Part shown: in pieces, positions 36,220-48,442 of the stretch
Layout: each line of letters starts with the position of its first letter
How positions within the stretch are numbered: the first letter of the stretch is position 1
Position numbers and translations under genes: made by a program
Notes under the pieces: model-generated
Databases searched by the model: none
Told to the model about the DNA's origin: nothing
What the model saw: the letters and a program-made list of their open reading frames with translations, nothing else
NCBI GenBank assembly: GCA_014529385.2
Contig: JABFUD020000382.1
Location: forward strand, 1-64,000
Reading direction: 5' to 3'
DNA from: Adiantum capillus-veneris
Taxonomy: Eukaryota; Streptophyta; Polypodiopsida; Polypodiales; Pteridaceae
Length of the DNA: 64,000 nucleotides

Positions 36220-38244
36220 CTATGGCTGCGGGGTCTGATTCAAGGATGGAGGAAGAAGAGCCCTTTGTCACGATTCGACCTCTATGCAAAACTCGTTACC
36301 AAAGGATGGTGGTGGATGAGTCTAGTAAGAAGGATGAATCAGAGATGCTTACACCCATCAAGGCTTTACCACCTTGAAAAGAGGAAGGAGTACACTTTCT
36401 TGTACTTCAGGTATGAATCAAATACTAGTGGTATACTTAAAGTATATGCAGGCCAATGATGGACATATCTTTGCAGAAGATTATTTGACTGAAGAGCTGA
36501 TTGCACAAGTATTTGATATACCTACTGCACATGAAAATGAGGTCAGCAAAGCAACTGAAAAAGCCATGAAAAAGGCTTTTGGACAGTCTCAAGGTGGGAG
36601 GCATTACTACCAGCTTTCAGGAATGAAGGACCACGTGAGACTGCATGTGAAATGGTTTCTTGAAAGAATATTTTTTCTAGTAAAGACATACTACATAAGA
36701 AGGGAAAACTATGGCATATTGCTAGCAGCTGAGACTGGAAGTCAAATTGGATGGGCAAACATCCTGATTGACAGGATCAACTTTGAAATTTACACCAAGC
36801 AGAAGAGAAAGGATAAATCAAAGACTCAAGATCTGCACAAAGGAAGGAAAAAAAATAAAAGTTGCATATGACAAAGGATGTGCAAAATTTGGTTTCTGCA
36901 GGATATTCAACAAAGGAGTCTCTAGAAGCAGTGAAGGTGAATTTGGTCAAAGAATTTGGGGAATTGTTTCTTGAAGTTGGTATGGAAACAAGTGAAAAGG
37001 CAGCAGCACCTGTGTCAGTAAAGACAAGGTTTAAACTTAGAAAGCTAAAAGGAAATTTTGCAGGAGAGACACCTGTCATAACAATTGGGGAATCTGCAAT
37101 CAAAAAGCCAAATATAACCCAAGCAAGCTTTTCAAATGTATCTTTCAGTGAGGTTCATAATGCAATTGGAGAAGTTAAAGAATATGTGAAACAACAAACA
37201 ATGGATTTTACTTCAGTGAGGTTCATAATGCAATTGGAGAAGTGAAAGAATATGTGAAACAACAAACAATGGATTTTACTTTAGTGAAGAGGGATAATAA
37301 GAAACTGCACACTGAGTTGGAGCAATTCAAGGAGGAAGCATTGAAAGAAAAGAAACTTCAGATTGAAGAAGCAGTTTTGCAGAGGAAAGTTTAGGAATTA
37401 ATTGAAAAGCCACGAGTTAATGCAGAAGGAGTTAGCCTCGTATAAGTAGTTGGTAGTATGTAGACATAAGAGTTTAGCTAGAATTGTTGAATGGAGAGAT
37501 GAGTGGTTTAGTGTCGTGCAAGGCCAATTGACTGAAATGAGTACCTTGAGTGCCACTTTGGAGAGTAGTAACAGGGTTTTGTTGAACAGGGTTACTGCAT
37601 GCAGAAAAGTGGAAGAAAAGATCATAGAAATGTAAGAGGAGGATCTAGATGTAGAGGGATGGTATCTTGCCTCGGTTGATGTGAACAAAATGAAGACTGA
37701 AATGAGAGACTACACGAAAGGTGTGTGGGAGAAAATCAAAGTCAGAATGTATGATGTGGTCAGTAAACCATATAAGATTTTTGCAGAAGAAGAAGTAAAG
37801 GAGGAGAATTTGTTTGTGCAGAAACAGTATGATGAACTGAAATAGCAGTATGAAGAATTGAAGAAGCAGCTGGAGAAGCAGAAACATCATCAAGCTGAAC
37901 AACTGCATACTTAGAGTGATATTGTAATGTTAGAAGCAATTGAAAGTGAAGTTTAGATGCATTCTATTGATGATGCAATTACAGTTAAAGCTGCAAGTGA
38001 AGAGGCAAGTGGTGCAGGTGGACAACAGAAATGTAAAGATCCAATACTGATTATTGTTGAAGATATACTCAGTAAAGACACTACTGAGGTTACAAAGGAA
38101 ACAACTGAAGCTGAAGTGCATGCAAGATTTGGTGAAGATGGTAAGGAAACTACAACTGAAGGGGAAAGTTCAAAGCAAGCTGAAGTTAAAGATCATGTTG
38201 ATGTTGAAATTTTTTATCAAGGAATGGGTTCTCACAATGTTTGA
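36220..38244 (+). pseudogene. Post-integrase ORF: unknown domain plus coiled coil
   Basis: Segments in successive plus frames (36220-36377, 36374-36871, 36862-37245, 37272-37394, 37411-38244) form one decayed protein of about 650 residues. It has an acidic start (SRMEEEEPFVTIRPL), a compact region (EDYLTEELIAQVFDIP, GRHYYQLSGMKDHVRLH, NYGILLAAETGSQIGW) and a Glu/Lys-rich coiled coil ending in an acidic tail. A 68-bp duplication breaks the frame at 37245, and TAG codons at about 37392, 37447, 37840, 37911 and 37954 (plus one TAA near 37633) stand where Gln is likely. It has the same architecture as 4567-7170. Its place after integrase recalls the extra ORFs of Tat/Athila elements. The function is unknown. 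Confidence 0.5.
37144..37279 (+). repeat. 68-bp tandem duplication causing a frameshift
   Basis: Positions 37144-37211 and 37212-37279 are identical except for one base (gaagttaaag against gaagtgaaag). Since 68 is not a multiple of three, the second copy throws the coiled-coil ORF out of frame. Removing one copy in thought would keep the frame open into 37394. This is a recent lesion. Confidence 0.9.
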
Positions 38245-38763
38245 TAAACATTTCCCTCATGTGTGTTAGGTGTTAGGGCCTGATCTGTCAGGGTATTTAT
38301 CTTTTTGGACTTTTAACTAAGTTCTTAGCTCTAAAACCTTAAGGGAATGTTTATACAAGTACCTTTGCTTAGGTAGTTTGAAATACCCGAAATGTCTTAT
38401 GGCGTGTAGCAATTTTTGGGTGGAACCAACAAGCAGTTTGTAGATCCCTTGTAGTCGTATTGTTGTTTTGGTCTGTAGTTTGATGGTGATGATGAATACA
38501 CAGGGAAGAAGTACTTTATTACCTTAATCATAGTGTTTCTAATTCATATACTTTGCAGTTCTGTGATTAAATGAGTAGTCTCTTGTAGTCATTTTCCTTT
38601 ATACTGCATGTTTCTTGTACTTAATACATGTTAGGGCTCTGAGCCCCTAAGAAGAGAGGTTCTTACTTGGCATTGAGATGATGGGCTTAGGGTGAAGCCT
38701 CATGTTGCTTCACATTTGTATAGGTTTGTACTAGCATAGTCCACTTGGGCCACTATGGCCTTC

Positions 38764-39060
38764 AAGTGGGAGATTGTAAGGGTGCATGCCATACTAGTCA
38801 GGAACCGGATGTTGCCCATTAGTTTTACCTTATTTATTTACGTGATATAAAAGAATAAGGGGCTACGGACTATTATCCACAATTGCTCCACCCACAGTGT
38901 TGCGCTCCCACTCCAACACTCACACTCCTGCATTTGCACGCTCTCGCTCGCCTCACACTGCAACACGATGGAGTATGTGATGGCATGGTGTAGAACGTGC
39001 CTATGTGAAGGCTACACCGGCTGTAGAGTTGTCTTCGGATCTGATAAGGCTAGAAAATTG
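38764..39060 (+). mobile_element. Polypurine tract and probable LTR start
   Basis: The sequence aagtgggagat at 38764-38774 is followed by TGTAAGGGTGCATG, a very common plant polypurine tract and LTR start. A TATA box (gatataaaag) lies near 38843-38852, as expected in U3. The right edge and a partner LTR were not found. From 38245 to 38763 no gene is seen. Confidence 0.45.
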
Positions 39061-39324
39061 GATTTAAGTCAGGATTTGGGTCCACCAAGTTGACCAATAT
39101 CCAAAATTAGGCAGAGAACAAAGATAAAATTCATATTGCATGTGGAGAGTTCCAAAAGGTATAGTATAGTTATTAGTATATGAGTTTTTCTTGGCCAAGG
39201 TGCTCACAAGCACACAAATCAATGCAAAGAGTCACTAATTAAACCTCACATTCACTATCAAGCAGCCATAATCTACAGAGAAAACATTGGAGAAGTGGTC
39301 AATGGTGATGCAAGGCTTGATTCA

Positions 39325-39545
39325 TGTTACCATATACATGTGGTAGTGATGTGTGTCAACACACTTAGGACCATCGAGGCATTTTTTCCCTCACTAGGAG
39401 GTTTTTTGCATTGTATATACGCCCACACTCTAGCGCTAACGTATCTTTCCATTGCACACTAAGTAATACACTCTCTATTAGGTGCCTTGATCTTCCTTTA
39501 TCTTCTCCAAGTTGTGTGTGTTTTCCTGCAACCCTAATTCCAACA
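39325..39545 (+). mobile_element. 5' LTR of a second copia copy
   Basis: TGTTACC...CCAACA, 221 bp, is near-identical to 31215-31438. It is followed two bases later by a primer-binding site and then a gag gene, which makes it a 5' LTR. The same-family 3' LTR at 31.2 kb belongs to the other copia fragment. Confidence 0.85.
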
Positions 39546-39547
39546 AT

Positions 39548-39560
39548 TGGTATCAGAGAA
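39548..39560 (+). other. Primer-binding site for initiator-Met tRNA
   Basis: tggtatcagagaa matches the 3' end complement of plant initiator methionine tRNA over tggtatcagag. It is placed just after the LTR. Confidence 0.85.
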
Positions 39561-39848
39561 AATTGCATCTCCTCGGGCTTAGTCATCAACAGCTCCAGCA
39601 CACACCTGCTCACACCAAAGCTCACAAAAATCAAAGAAAGTGAATGGTATGACAAAAATTCTGCACAAATTCTGCTCAGGCAGTACTACGTAAGGTATTA
39701 TCATTTTGTGCAGAATTTTTGTCAGTACCGTTTTTTGCATAATAGGTCCCTTACAGTCTTCTAAGGTTTGTGCTATATAGCACATGCTGTTGCCGCTTTG
39801 TTTCTTCTCTTTTTGGGTAGTTTTCACATCAGGTGCAGGCATTCACCA

Positions 39849-40815
39849 TGGTCGACAACAACACATATGTGTTCAAGATGTTTGTTGTTGAGGACAGATT
39901 GGATGGGGACAACTACCCTATGTGGGCTTACTTGATGCAACATGTTCTTGTGTCAAAGGGTGTCTAGAATATTGTGCAAGGCATTGATGTATGTCCTGGT
40001 TCTGAGGATGTAGGCGATGTTAAGGATGTTGCAGGTCTTTCTTCAAGGCTTGCTGCTGTTAGAGTTGTTTTGCCTACGGTAGAACAAGCTCGTTGGGATG
40101 TAAAAGGTGTGCAGGCTCATGCATTGATTACCTTGTCTGTAAAGTGCATTATTACTCCTCACATTTGTTTAGCAAAATTTGCAAAATAGACTTGGGATAT
40201 TCTGGCTAGTCTTTATGCAAGTAGCAATGAGGCTAAAATTACATTTCTACGTAAAGTGCTGAAATCAAAGATTATGCATGAGGAAGATGACATGGACACT
40301 CTCCTTGCTGGTGTCAAGGATATCAATGAGCAACTTATTTCTGTAGGTGGTCATTTCAGATTGTTCCCGTGTGGAGACTATTCTTGATGCCTTGCCAGAT
40401 TCTTACAAGACTTTTGCTAGTACTTGGAGACATGATCCAAGGAAATCTTGAAGTTGTCAAGTTTGATGCATTATGCACATTGTTGTTGCAAGAGTCACTT
40501 TCTAGAAAAAATAGGATAAGACAGTGTGCAGTTGAATAGGATTTTATTATTGCTCAAACAAAGGTGGTAACAGTAATGCAGCCACTTCTCATGGTTCTTC
40601 TACAAGTGGAAAATCACTTGTTTCTAATGCTTCTGCTAGCAGCAATTCGTCTAGAAATTTTGGTGATAAGGGTAAAAAGAAGATGTGTTGCCGTTATTGT
40701 AAATCTAATGATCACTCGATCAAGTAGTGTCCTAAGTTGAAGGCCAAAGAGGCTAAGAAGAAAGAAGCTGGATCCATTACAAATGTAGCTATTGTTGAGT
40801 CTTCTATGAAATGAG
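39849..40815 (+). pseudogene. Ty1/copia gag with zinc knuckle
   Basis: The frame starts MVDNNTYVFKMFVVEDRLDG and shows the copia gag pattern: GDNYPMWAYLMQ, then WDILASLYASSNEAKITFL with LLAGVKDINEQL. A basic stretch and a CX2CX4HX4C knuckle (CRYCKSNDHSIK then Cys) follow at about 40685-40731. TAG codons interrupt at 39965-39967 and at 40725-40727 inside the knuckle, and a TAG also lies near 40188. A frameshift lies near 40360. Protease and pol are missing: the copy stops soon after the knuckle. Confidence 0.75.
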
Positions 40816-40869
40816 ACTGTGATGTTGATGTTGATGCAGAATGGGTTTTGGTGTGCATGCACCGGCGTT

Positions 40870-41274
40870 AGTATATAGTGCACTGCAATTTTCATCCCTA
40901 TAATGTAATGTTAGACAATATCCATGCGAATAAATCTCACGTCGGTATTATCGATTGGGGTATGATGCTTAGAACCCCAGCCAAGTGGATGTCCAACAAT
41001 TTTGTACATAATGCAGCTCAGTCTTCATTTGCAATTTTGGAAGCAAAGGAAGCAGGAGAACATGAGTTGAAACAACAGCCATGGATTGCTCCAAAGAGAT
41101 ATGATTCACAATGTTCAGATTCCTGCATTAGGCTTCTTGTATGAGATGTTGATAGACTTCTAGAGTGCGGCTAGAAAAGTATATTTCCTAGATGAAGTAT
41201 TTATGTCACCCCGATCAAGACGGTCTCAGGGATATCTAACAAAAGGTGGTCACTTGGATGAAGCTAAGAGAACG
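40870..41274 (+). pseudogene. Protein-kinase-like fragment
   Basis: The frame contains HCNFHPYNVMLD where kinases have HRDxxxxN, then VGIIDWGMM (DFG position) and QPWIAPKRYD (APE position). After a frameshift near 41122 a subdomain-IX-like GFLYEMLIDF follows. A TAG at about 41161-41163 comes next, and the frame runs to a possible donor (GAACG|GTAAGC) near 41274. The catalytic Asp is Asn and APE is APK, so it would be inactive. It adjoins the copia gag fragment and may be a captured or retro-inserted host piece. No ATP-binding lobe is present. Confidence 0.5.
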
Positions 41275-41952
41275 GTAAGCACAAAGAAATGCTTTTGACA
41301 TTTTTATATTCTTGAAATAGCATTTGAAGATAGATCTTTATCATGTTCAGCGATTGCTTATTGAACTTACATCTTCTTTTTATCTGCCTTAAAACATTTT
41401 GAAGAGTGCTATCAATTATTGTAAATGATTTGCCACTTGGATTTCTTATTGGAGAAATCCCTCTATAATCGATCATGATATTCTTGTTAACATGAGTTGA
41501 AGTGTATTTGGATCAATTGTGTTCAGTCAATCAAGTTGTCTATTATACAACTTAAGTGTTTGGGTTGAAGTCAATGTGGATTAATTGTCTATAGTCAATT
41601 TGAGTTGTCTATTGTAAAGAATTTTGATATCTTTGGTTTGACATGTCTTCTCATGGTTTTATGTGGTCTTATCATGATTTATAAACACTTTGAGCTAAAG
41701 GGTTATAAAGTAGTGGATGAAGCAAAAAATATTTCTCTATTTGGCAATTGCAATTTTGAGACACAATGGTTGAGGAAGAGCACGCATGTCATAATGCAAT
41801 CAACAAATCAACATCAATTGGTTGTTAATGATTTCTAATGTATGAAGTCTCTAGCACACAAAAGAAGCGACAGCACACCTCGTTGATTATGAAAATGGGC
41901 AAATTCAAACCACGTGCAATGAAAGACATCAATAAAGAAGTGATGAAGGATA
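41275..41952. other. No gene seen
   Basis: AT-rich flank of the large LTR element. It holds no recognised feature except the left copy of the target duplication at 41953-41957. Confidence 0.5.
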
Positions 41953-41957
41953 TGATT

Positions 41958-43572
41958 TTTAATGGAATTGGCCTATTTAGTTTGAGAGTAGCGGAAATTA
42001 ATGAGAGTACTTTTGAGAAATGACTTTGTGAGCATAGCAGGTGAACATAATTGAATATAGCAACATAATCATAGCAATTAGTTAACTTGGCATGAACAAT
42101 AATTTTGCAAGAGAGAGAATTTAGAGAACATGACAACAGTTGAGGACCGGATTTATGTGGAGACGGTCCCCCCTCCAATAGGCATTTGTATTATGATTTC
42201 TCCCATTAAGAGAGACTTGTTACAATACAATCTTTGTGTTCCTTGTGACCTAGGTGATGCAATGAAGATGGAAAGCTTCATGCATCACAAACATAACATA
42301 AAATTGAAGAAATCTTTAGCTATCCCAAGCCTCAGTCCCAAGACCTCAAACACCTTCGAAGGCGGAGAGAGCTAGCAGGGAATGAGGGTAGGGAAGAGGA
42401 AGAAGAAACATTTCGTAGGAGAAAGAATTAGTTCCTCACTTATCATAACTCTTGTTGCTAGCATACATAATAGCATAGTAATGAAGAAGAAGGAGATGGC
42501 AATCTTAAGCATTGAAGCATAGCTCTTGGTTGGATTTGCACTCCATATCCAAGAGTGTTGGTGTAGGCTCTCAACCTCTACTTACTTGGAGAAGGAGAGG
42601 GAGCTCTTGCACTTTGCATAGCACACAATGAGAGTGTTTGTGAGTGTGTGTGGATGAGTGTACCCCCTAAGAAACCCCCTAGCTTGCTTGGGTCGACCCC
42701 CCCTTGTAGCTCATGCTTGAAGCTCATTGGACCCCTCCAGGCCTAGCCAATCACAAGCAGGAGGCATTACAAGCAGCAAGGGTAGCCTTGAGACAAGTGT
42801 CCCCCTTTCCCCTTTGAGAGAGAGGGCTAGATAAATGCTAAATAAATTAATTAAATCTCCTAAATTATTATTGGACTTCTTGGGTGGCCAACCAATAGGC
42901 TTCAGGCACACCATGAGGGCAACATGAGGAGGAACTTGACAAGTGTCCCTCTTGCTTTCTTTGTACCATGCATGCCTTGTGTGAGTGTGTGGGTGTTCTC
43001 TCTCATCCCCCCTCATGTAGGGCTCGCCCCCTCCTTGTAGGGATTGAATATTTGACTTTTTGACACCTCAAGCCCTCATACATAGGCCCAGTTCCCACCA
43101 CAATCTTGGCCATTAAGCATTTTAAGCTTTGGCTAGGTTCTCACCTTAAGTGCAACCCTAGCATCTCAAGCACCTCAAGCATCTCAATAATTAAGCACCT
43201 CAATCATCAAGCACCTCAAGCACCTTAGTCATCAAGCATGACAAGCAGGACAAGCACCTCGAGCTGGGTTGGGTTCCCGCGCCTCAAGGTCTCAACCCTA
43301 GCTTACCTAAGGTCAAAGGACTTTTACACACATTATTGGAGTTCTTCAATGAAGCTAACCCTAAGGTCTTATGCTCCGTTGTTTAGCCTTGCTCTTTGAT
43401 ATACCGTATCTCATTTGGGCCCCTTTACCATTTGCCCCATGTTGAGATAGATCTATAAGCACATGTCTATATCTTAACCCTTGTTCCCGTTTATTCTCCC
43501 ACATTAAGTGATCAGTTTAATATGAGAGAATCATTTGTGTTGGTTAGATATTAGATATTAGCTTTTAAGACA
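41958..43572 (-). repeat. 3' LTR of the chromovirus (left copy)
   Basis: About 1.6 kb, near-identical to 50901-52563. The terminal dinucleotide on the plus strand has mutated from TG to TT; the other end is GACA. It includes a runs-of-caagcacct region (about 43160-43260) shorter than that of its partner by one or two units, which accounts for the length difference. Confidence 0.92.
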
Positions 43573-43813
43573 TTACCTCTCTCTTGAAATCATTGTCGTC
43601 CTCGACTATGAGGTAGAAGAGATAAAGCCTTAGTCATTAGTCAATTTTACTTAGCGGGTAGAGGATCCCTTTTTACCCTACGACATCTTTCCAAGATGGA
43701 TGACTAATCCATTTGGTGCTTGGGGACATAGCTGCCGCAAGCATGTCTGGTCTTTAGTCCATTTCATTCTCCCAAAGTAGAGTGACAAATTCTACTTGGT
43801 GTTTGAGAGACGT

Positions 43814-46800
43814 TGATGCAGAAAAAGATGTCGTGCGCACACTCACACACCCAGACAACTCAACACAACACAAGGAATTTACTTGAATTCCTCAACTCAC
43901 TCACTACCACTCAAAATCTCCCTAAAAAATCTACCCACAAGCTCAATTCAAACTCCAAACGCCTCGACCTACAAGCCCTTGCCTGCCCGCCAGACACTAC
44001 AAGGTGAGTCGAGGTGATCAACACTTGAAATCACACTTGATGGTGAGAAAAATATACAAGAAAAACCATAAAAAAACAAAAACTCCAGCCACAAAAGGCC
44101 ACTCTCAAACCATTGCAAAAACTTCACCAAACTCCACTCTGTTGGACTCTTTGGAGTAGCGCCAACCCTAATGGCACCGATACAGGGTCACATAGTCTTG
44201 CAGAAAGCCGCACCTTCTTCCCTCAATTCCTTGCACACACACATCCATGGAAACCTTAGAACTCCCATAGACTCTCCCAAGTGAAAAATGGAAGAGAGAA
44301 AGCTCTCATTCACTCCTCCACACACTCGAAAACAGGACGCGAACGCAACGGAACTGCACTAGACCACATGTAGGAACCCTACTCCCTCCCACACACAGAG
44401 GGGTGAAAGTGTTGATATTGTACTCCAAAAGTTCTCCCTCAGCCTCAACACTCACGGAACCGTGAGTGATGTGTCAATTTGAAGCCATCACACCTTTTTT
44501 GACCTTTTTTGGCCCAGTTTTGGCCAATTTTGACCCCTTGCGGGCATTTTTTGCAGGAAAAATCCCAAACGCGCTCCAAAATTCACCAAATTTCACACGC
44601 TTGATCCTTGATACCCAAAGCACATTTCCACATCCCCACATTCCATTTTTGACCACTTCTAGGGCGATGCACGTATCACCGCAGATCAGGCGCAACAAAT
44701 AGACAGTTACCGCATGTGTCAAACTTCTCGAGCGGGATGAGAGTACCCACAGTTGTCACTTGAATTATTTACATTCTAGAAAGCTCAAACACATTATTTA
44801 GAGCCAAAATAAGCCACCTAGAACCATATCCAAGGCCCCGATAGCCTATCCAGGCATGTACATATGCTCGACTGCCGACACGCAAGCATGAATATTTACA
44901 ATGTAAACACGTTGCCCCATTTTTAAAACTTGAAACCACTTTGTAAATCTCCCAAATGCATGTATTTACATATTTTTGTACATATGATCATGCATATACA
45001 CACTACTTTGTACATACCAAAAGTGGTTTATCATCATTGCCCAACCCCAAGTAGAGCATTTATGCTCAACACTTGCATCAAACAGTGACAAAAAAACTGC
45101 AAAGTGACCCCAAAATTCCTCCAGGATCATAGGGAAACTCGTCAAGCTTCATAGCACCACCTATGTGCCCAAGAATTCCACTCACACCAAATAAGAAAGC
45201 TTTTGTCTTCTTGCATGAATGCCATCCTCCACCTGGATCCTAGGAATAATCTGAATTTTCTCCAAGGTTGGCACATGCCATGTTGTACCATACTTTTTTC
45301 CAATTAGCAGAACCCACAAATACCTCAAAATGCAACTCATAACTAGAGCCCATTTGATTGACAACCATAAATCCCACATTATCTTCTTGATGCATTGATT
45401 GCTCTTCACTCCCCACGCCCAAGAGACCATCACTCCCAGCATTAACAACTCCATTCCAAAATTGAAAACACGCTTCAAAAACACTATCACCAGCATCTTC
45501 TTCTTTCAGATAAGACATTTGCCACTTGAAAAGACAAAGACATGCATACAAGGCCACATAAGACATCATTACCCAGTCTTCATCATGCCAACTAGCCCCA
45601 AGACTTGCTAACTGCCAATTAGGATCTTCACAGATAAAGGGATATGTCCTAAACATACATTGAATTTTGTAAATGCATCCATCAAATCATCATGCAAGCA
45701 AAAGGTCACTTTAACCTCCTTGTCTACCCCATCCTCAAGAAGTTTATACTTGACAACTGTAGGTCGCATATTCTCACGGACATCCCCTGGAGATGGCACT
45801 AGCATCAAATCCTTGCACACATAGAGCTCATCCATATAACCTTCATGACCCAATGTCTTTGCATCACAACCGCTATAGGGTTGCCCAACCCCTAGTTCTG
45901 GTAAAGCACATGGACCCAAGGTCACATCAACCATCATAGCATCATTATATCCTACGTCATCTTTTCTTGATGTGGAAACTCCCTAACCATAGCCCATCAT
46001 CTCATCATCAATGCAAGCATCCATGCCATGTTTCTGCAAAGTTGCTTCCTTAAAGATACGTTGCTCTTCATGCAAGGATACCATATCCTTCAATGGATCT
46101 AGCAATCCTATGCCATCATCGCATACATCATCACACCACCTCTTTTCAGTATTAGATGCATTCACATGATAGGCTCTCTCATCCTCTTCAATTTCACTCT
46201 CATCATCTTCACTTCCCATGCTAGTGCCCAAACTTTTGCATTCATCTACTATATCCTTGTCATTTTGCACCATAGGCATTTGTATGGTCTCCAAAGTTGC
46301 TTCACCTACTTCATTTGCATCGACTTTGTGCATATGGGCATCCATACCTGTATCCAAGCTATTACCCTTGCTAGCATGAGCACCTGCAACTGTGACTTTA
46401 TGCACATAAAGGTCATCTACACTATCCATACCACGTATTGAAAAAGGGAACTTCATGCCTGTGGCAACGTATAGCTTTCTTTCTTTTTGCAGTGCTATCT
46501 TCAATGCTTCACGCATGCAATTCGGCTCTTTCTCTTGCACTTTCACTTTACGGATTGGTCGTAACAAACTCGTGAATACCTATATTTCTTGGCTATTTGT
46601 AAATGCGGAATAAAATTCCTCTTTAGACATGGATTCCACATGCAATAGAGCATCTTTCCACACTCTCCAAGCATCATCAAATCTTGACCAAAAATCTACA
46701 ACAGACTCGTGCTCTTGCATAAACAAACTAGTGACCTGTTTCCATGCATCTTGGGGAGGAATCACCTTTTTAAACCGCTTCAAAAAGCATACCTTAAATC

Positions 46801-48320
46801 TGTCCCAATTCACTTTGTCATCCCGTGAAAATCTCTCAAACCATTCTCTTGCATTACCTATGACCACCAGATTGATACCTGCAAGCTTTTGCGCCTCACT
46901 TGGAACTGCACGGCTTAAACATGTCAAGTCGAACTCATATGATGCAAGCCAATCGTCTGCATCCTCAGAACCTATGAAAATTGATGGTTGGAATGGCACC
47001 ACCATCATGAAACTGCCTTCAACATCCAAAATTTGTGTACATCACCGCTCAAAATCCAAATTCTAGGTGCACAACCGGCAATTTTCTCTCCCCAGTAGGA
47101 TCGCCAAAGGATGATGGAGCAAAAGATGTCGTGTGCACACTAACACAAGGAATTTACTTGAATTACTCAACTCACTCATGACCACTCAAAAGCTCCCTAA
47201 AAACTCTACCCACAAGCTCAATTCAAACTCCAAACACCTCGACCTACAAGCCCTTGCCTGCCCGCCAGACACTACAAGGTGAGTCGAGGTGATCAACACT
47301 TGAAATCACACTTGATGGTGACCAAAATATACAAGAAAAACCATTAAAAAAACAAAAAATCCAGCCACAAAAGGCAACTCTTAAACCATTGCAAAAACTT
47401 CACCAAACTCCACTCTGTTGGACTCTTTGGAGTAGTGCCAACCCTAATGGCACCGATACAGGGTCACATAGTCTTGCAGAAAGCCGCACCTTCTTCCCTC
47501 AATTACTTGCACACACACATCCATGGAAACTGCAGAACTCCCATAGACTCTCCCAAGTGCAAAATCGAAGAGAGAAAGCTCTCATTCACCTCTCCACACA
47601 CTCGAAAACAAGACGCGAACGCAAAGGGCCTGCACTAGACCACATGTAGGAACCCTGCTCCCTCCCACACAGAGGGGTGAAAGTGTTGATATTTTACTCC
47701 AAAAGTTCTCCCTCAGCCTCAACACACATGGCACCGTGAGTGATGTGTCAATTTGAATCCATTTCACACCTTTTTTGACCATTTTTTAAACCTTTTTTGG
47801 CGCAGTTTTGGCCAATTTTGACCCCTCGCGGACATTGTTTGCAGGAAAAACCCGAAACGGACTCCAAAATTCACCAAATTTCACATGCTTGATCCGCGAT
47901 ACCCAAAGCACATTTCCACATCCCCACATTTCATTTTGACCACTTCTAGGGTGATGCACGTATCACCGCAGATCAGGCGCAGCAAATAGACAGTTACCGC
48001 ATGTGTCAAACTTCTCGAGCAGTATGAGAGTACCCACACTTGTCACTTGCATTATTTACATTCTAGAAAGCTCAAACACATTATCTAGAGCCAAAATAAG
48101 CCACCTAGAACCATATCCAAGGCCCCGATACCCTATCCAGGCATGTACGTATGCTCGACTGCCGACACGCAAGCATGAATATTTACAATGTAAACACGTT
48201 GCCCCATTTTTAAAACTTGAAACCACTTTGTAAATCTCCCAAATGCATGTATTTACATATTTTTGTACATATGATCATGCATATACACACTACTTTGTAC
48301 ATACCAAAAGTGGTTTATCA
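43814..48320 (-). mobile_element. Nested LTR element with gag but no pol (TR-GAG type)
   Basis: LTRs 43814-45033 and 47112-48320 (about 1.2 kb, TGAT...ATCA ends) are flanked by ACGT at 43810-43813 and 48321-48324. The primer-binding site is at 47106-47091 (minus strand TGGCGATCCTACTGGG) and the polypurine tract is near 45050-45034. The 2-kb internal region encodes a gag and a further ORF but shows no protease, RT, RNase H or integrase. It must have been mobilised by another element's enzymes. It sits inside the chromovirus and is therefore younger. Confidence 0.88.
45240..47029 (-). pseudogene. gag and extra ORF of the nested element
   Basis: From the ATG at 47029 one frame runs to 45608 with only two TAG interruptions (46580-46582 and 45983-45985). 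Residues 1-150 are a retrotransposon gag core: NAREWFERF, then FKVCFLKRFKKVIPPQDAWKQV and VVDFWSRFDDAW. After the first TAG the sequence becomes acidic and Met/His-rich (SEDDESEIEEDERAYHV) without a zinc knuckle. A frameshift near 45655 leads to a Trp-rich stretch (WQLASLGASWHDEDW) ending at 45240. The part after gag resembles nothing I know. Gag assembles the particle that packages the element's RNA; the role of the rest is unknown. Confidence 0.7.
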
Positions 48321-48442
48321 ACGTCATCATCACAAACATGATTCTAAGCATGCATAATAGTTAAATTTGTGCACAATTAAAAATAGGACTAGTCTTATAA
48401 GACAAAAACATGAGTCATTTAAAAGAAATTTGGTACATTTGC

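Noticed and set aside
42711-43016. A 101-codon minus-strand frame identical at 42.7 and 51.7 kb, seeming to be a conserved gene
   Set aside because: Both copies lie inside the two LTRs of one element. Identity reflects LTR duplication and not selection.
44466-44722. Overlapping frames of about 80 codons at 44.5 kb with partners at 47.6 kb
   Set aside because: They lie in the LTRs of the nested element and overlap on opposite strands. There is no coding evidence.
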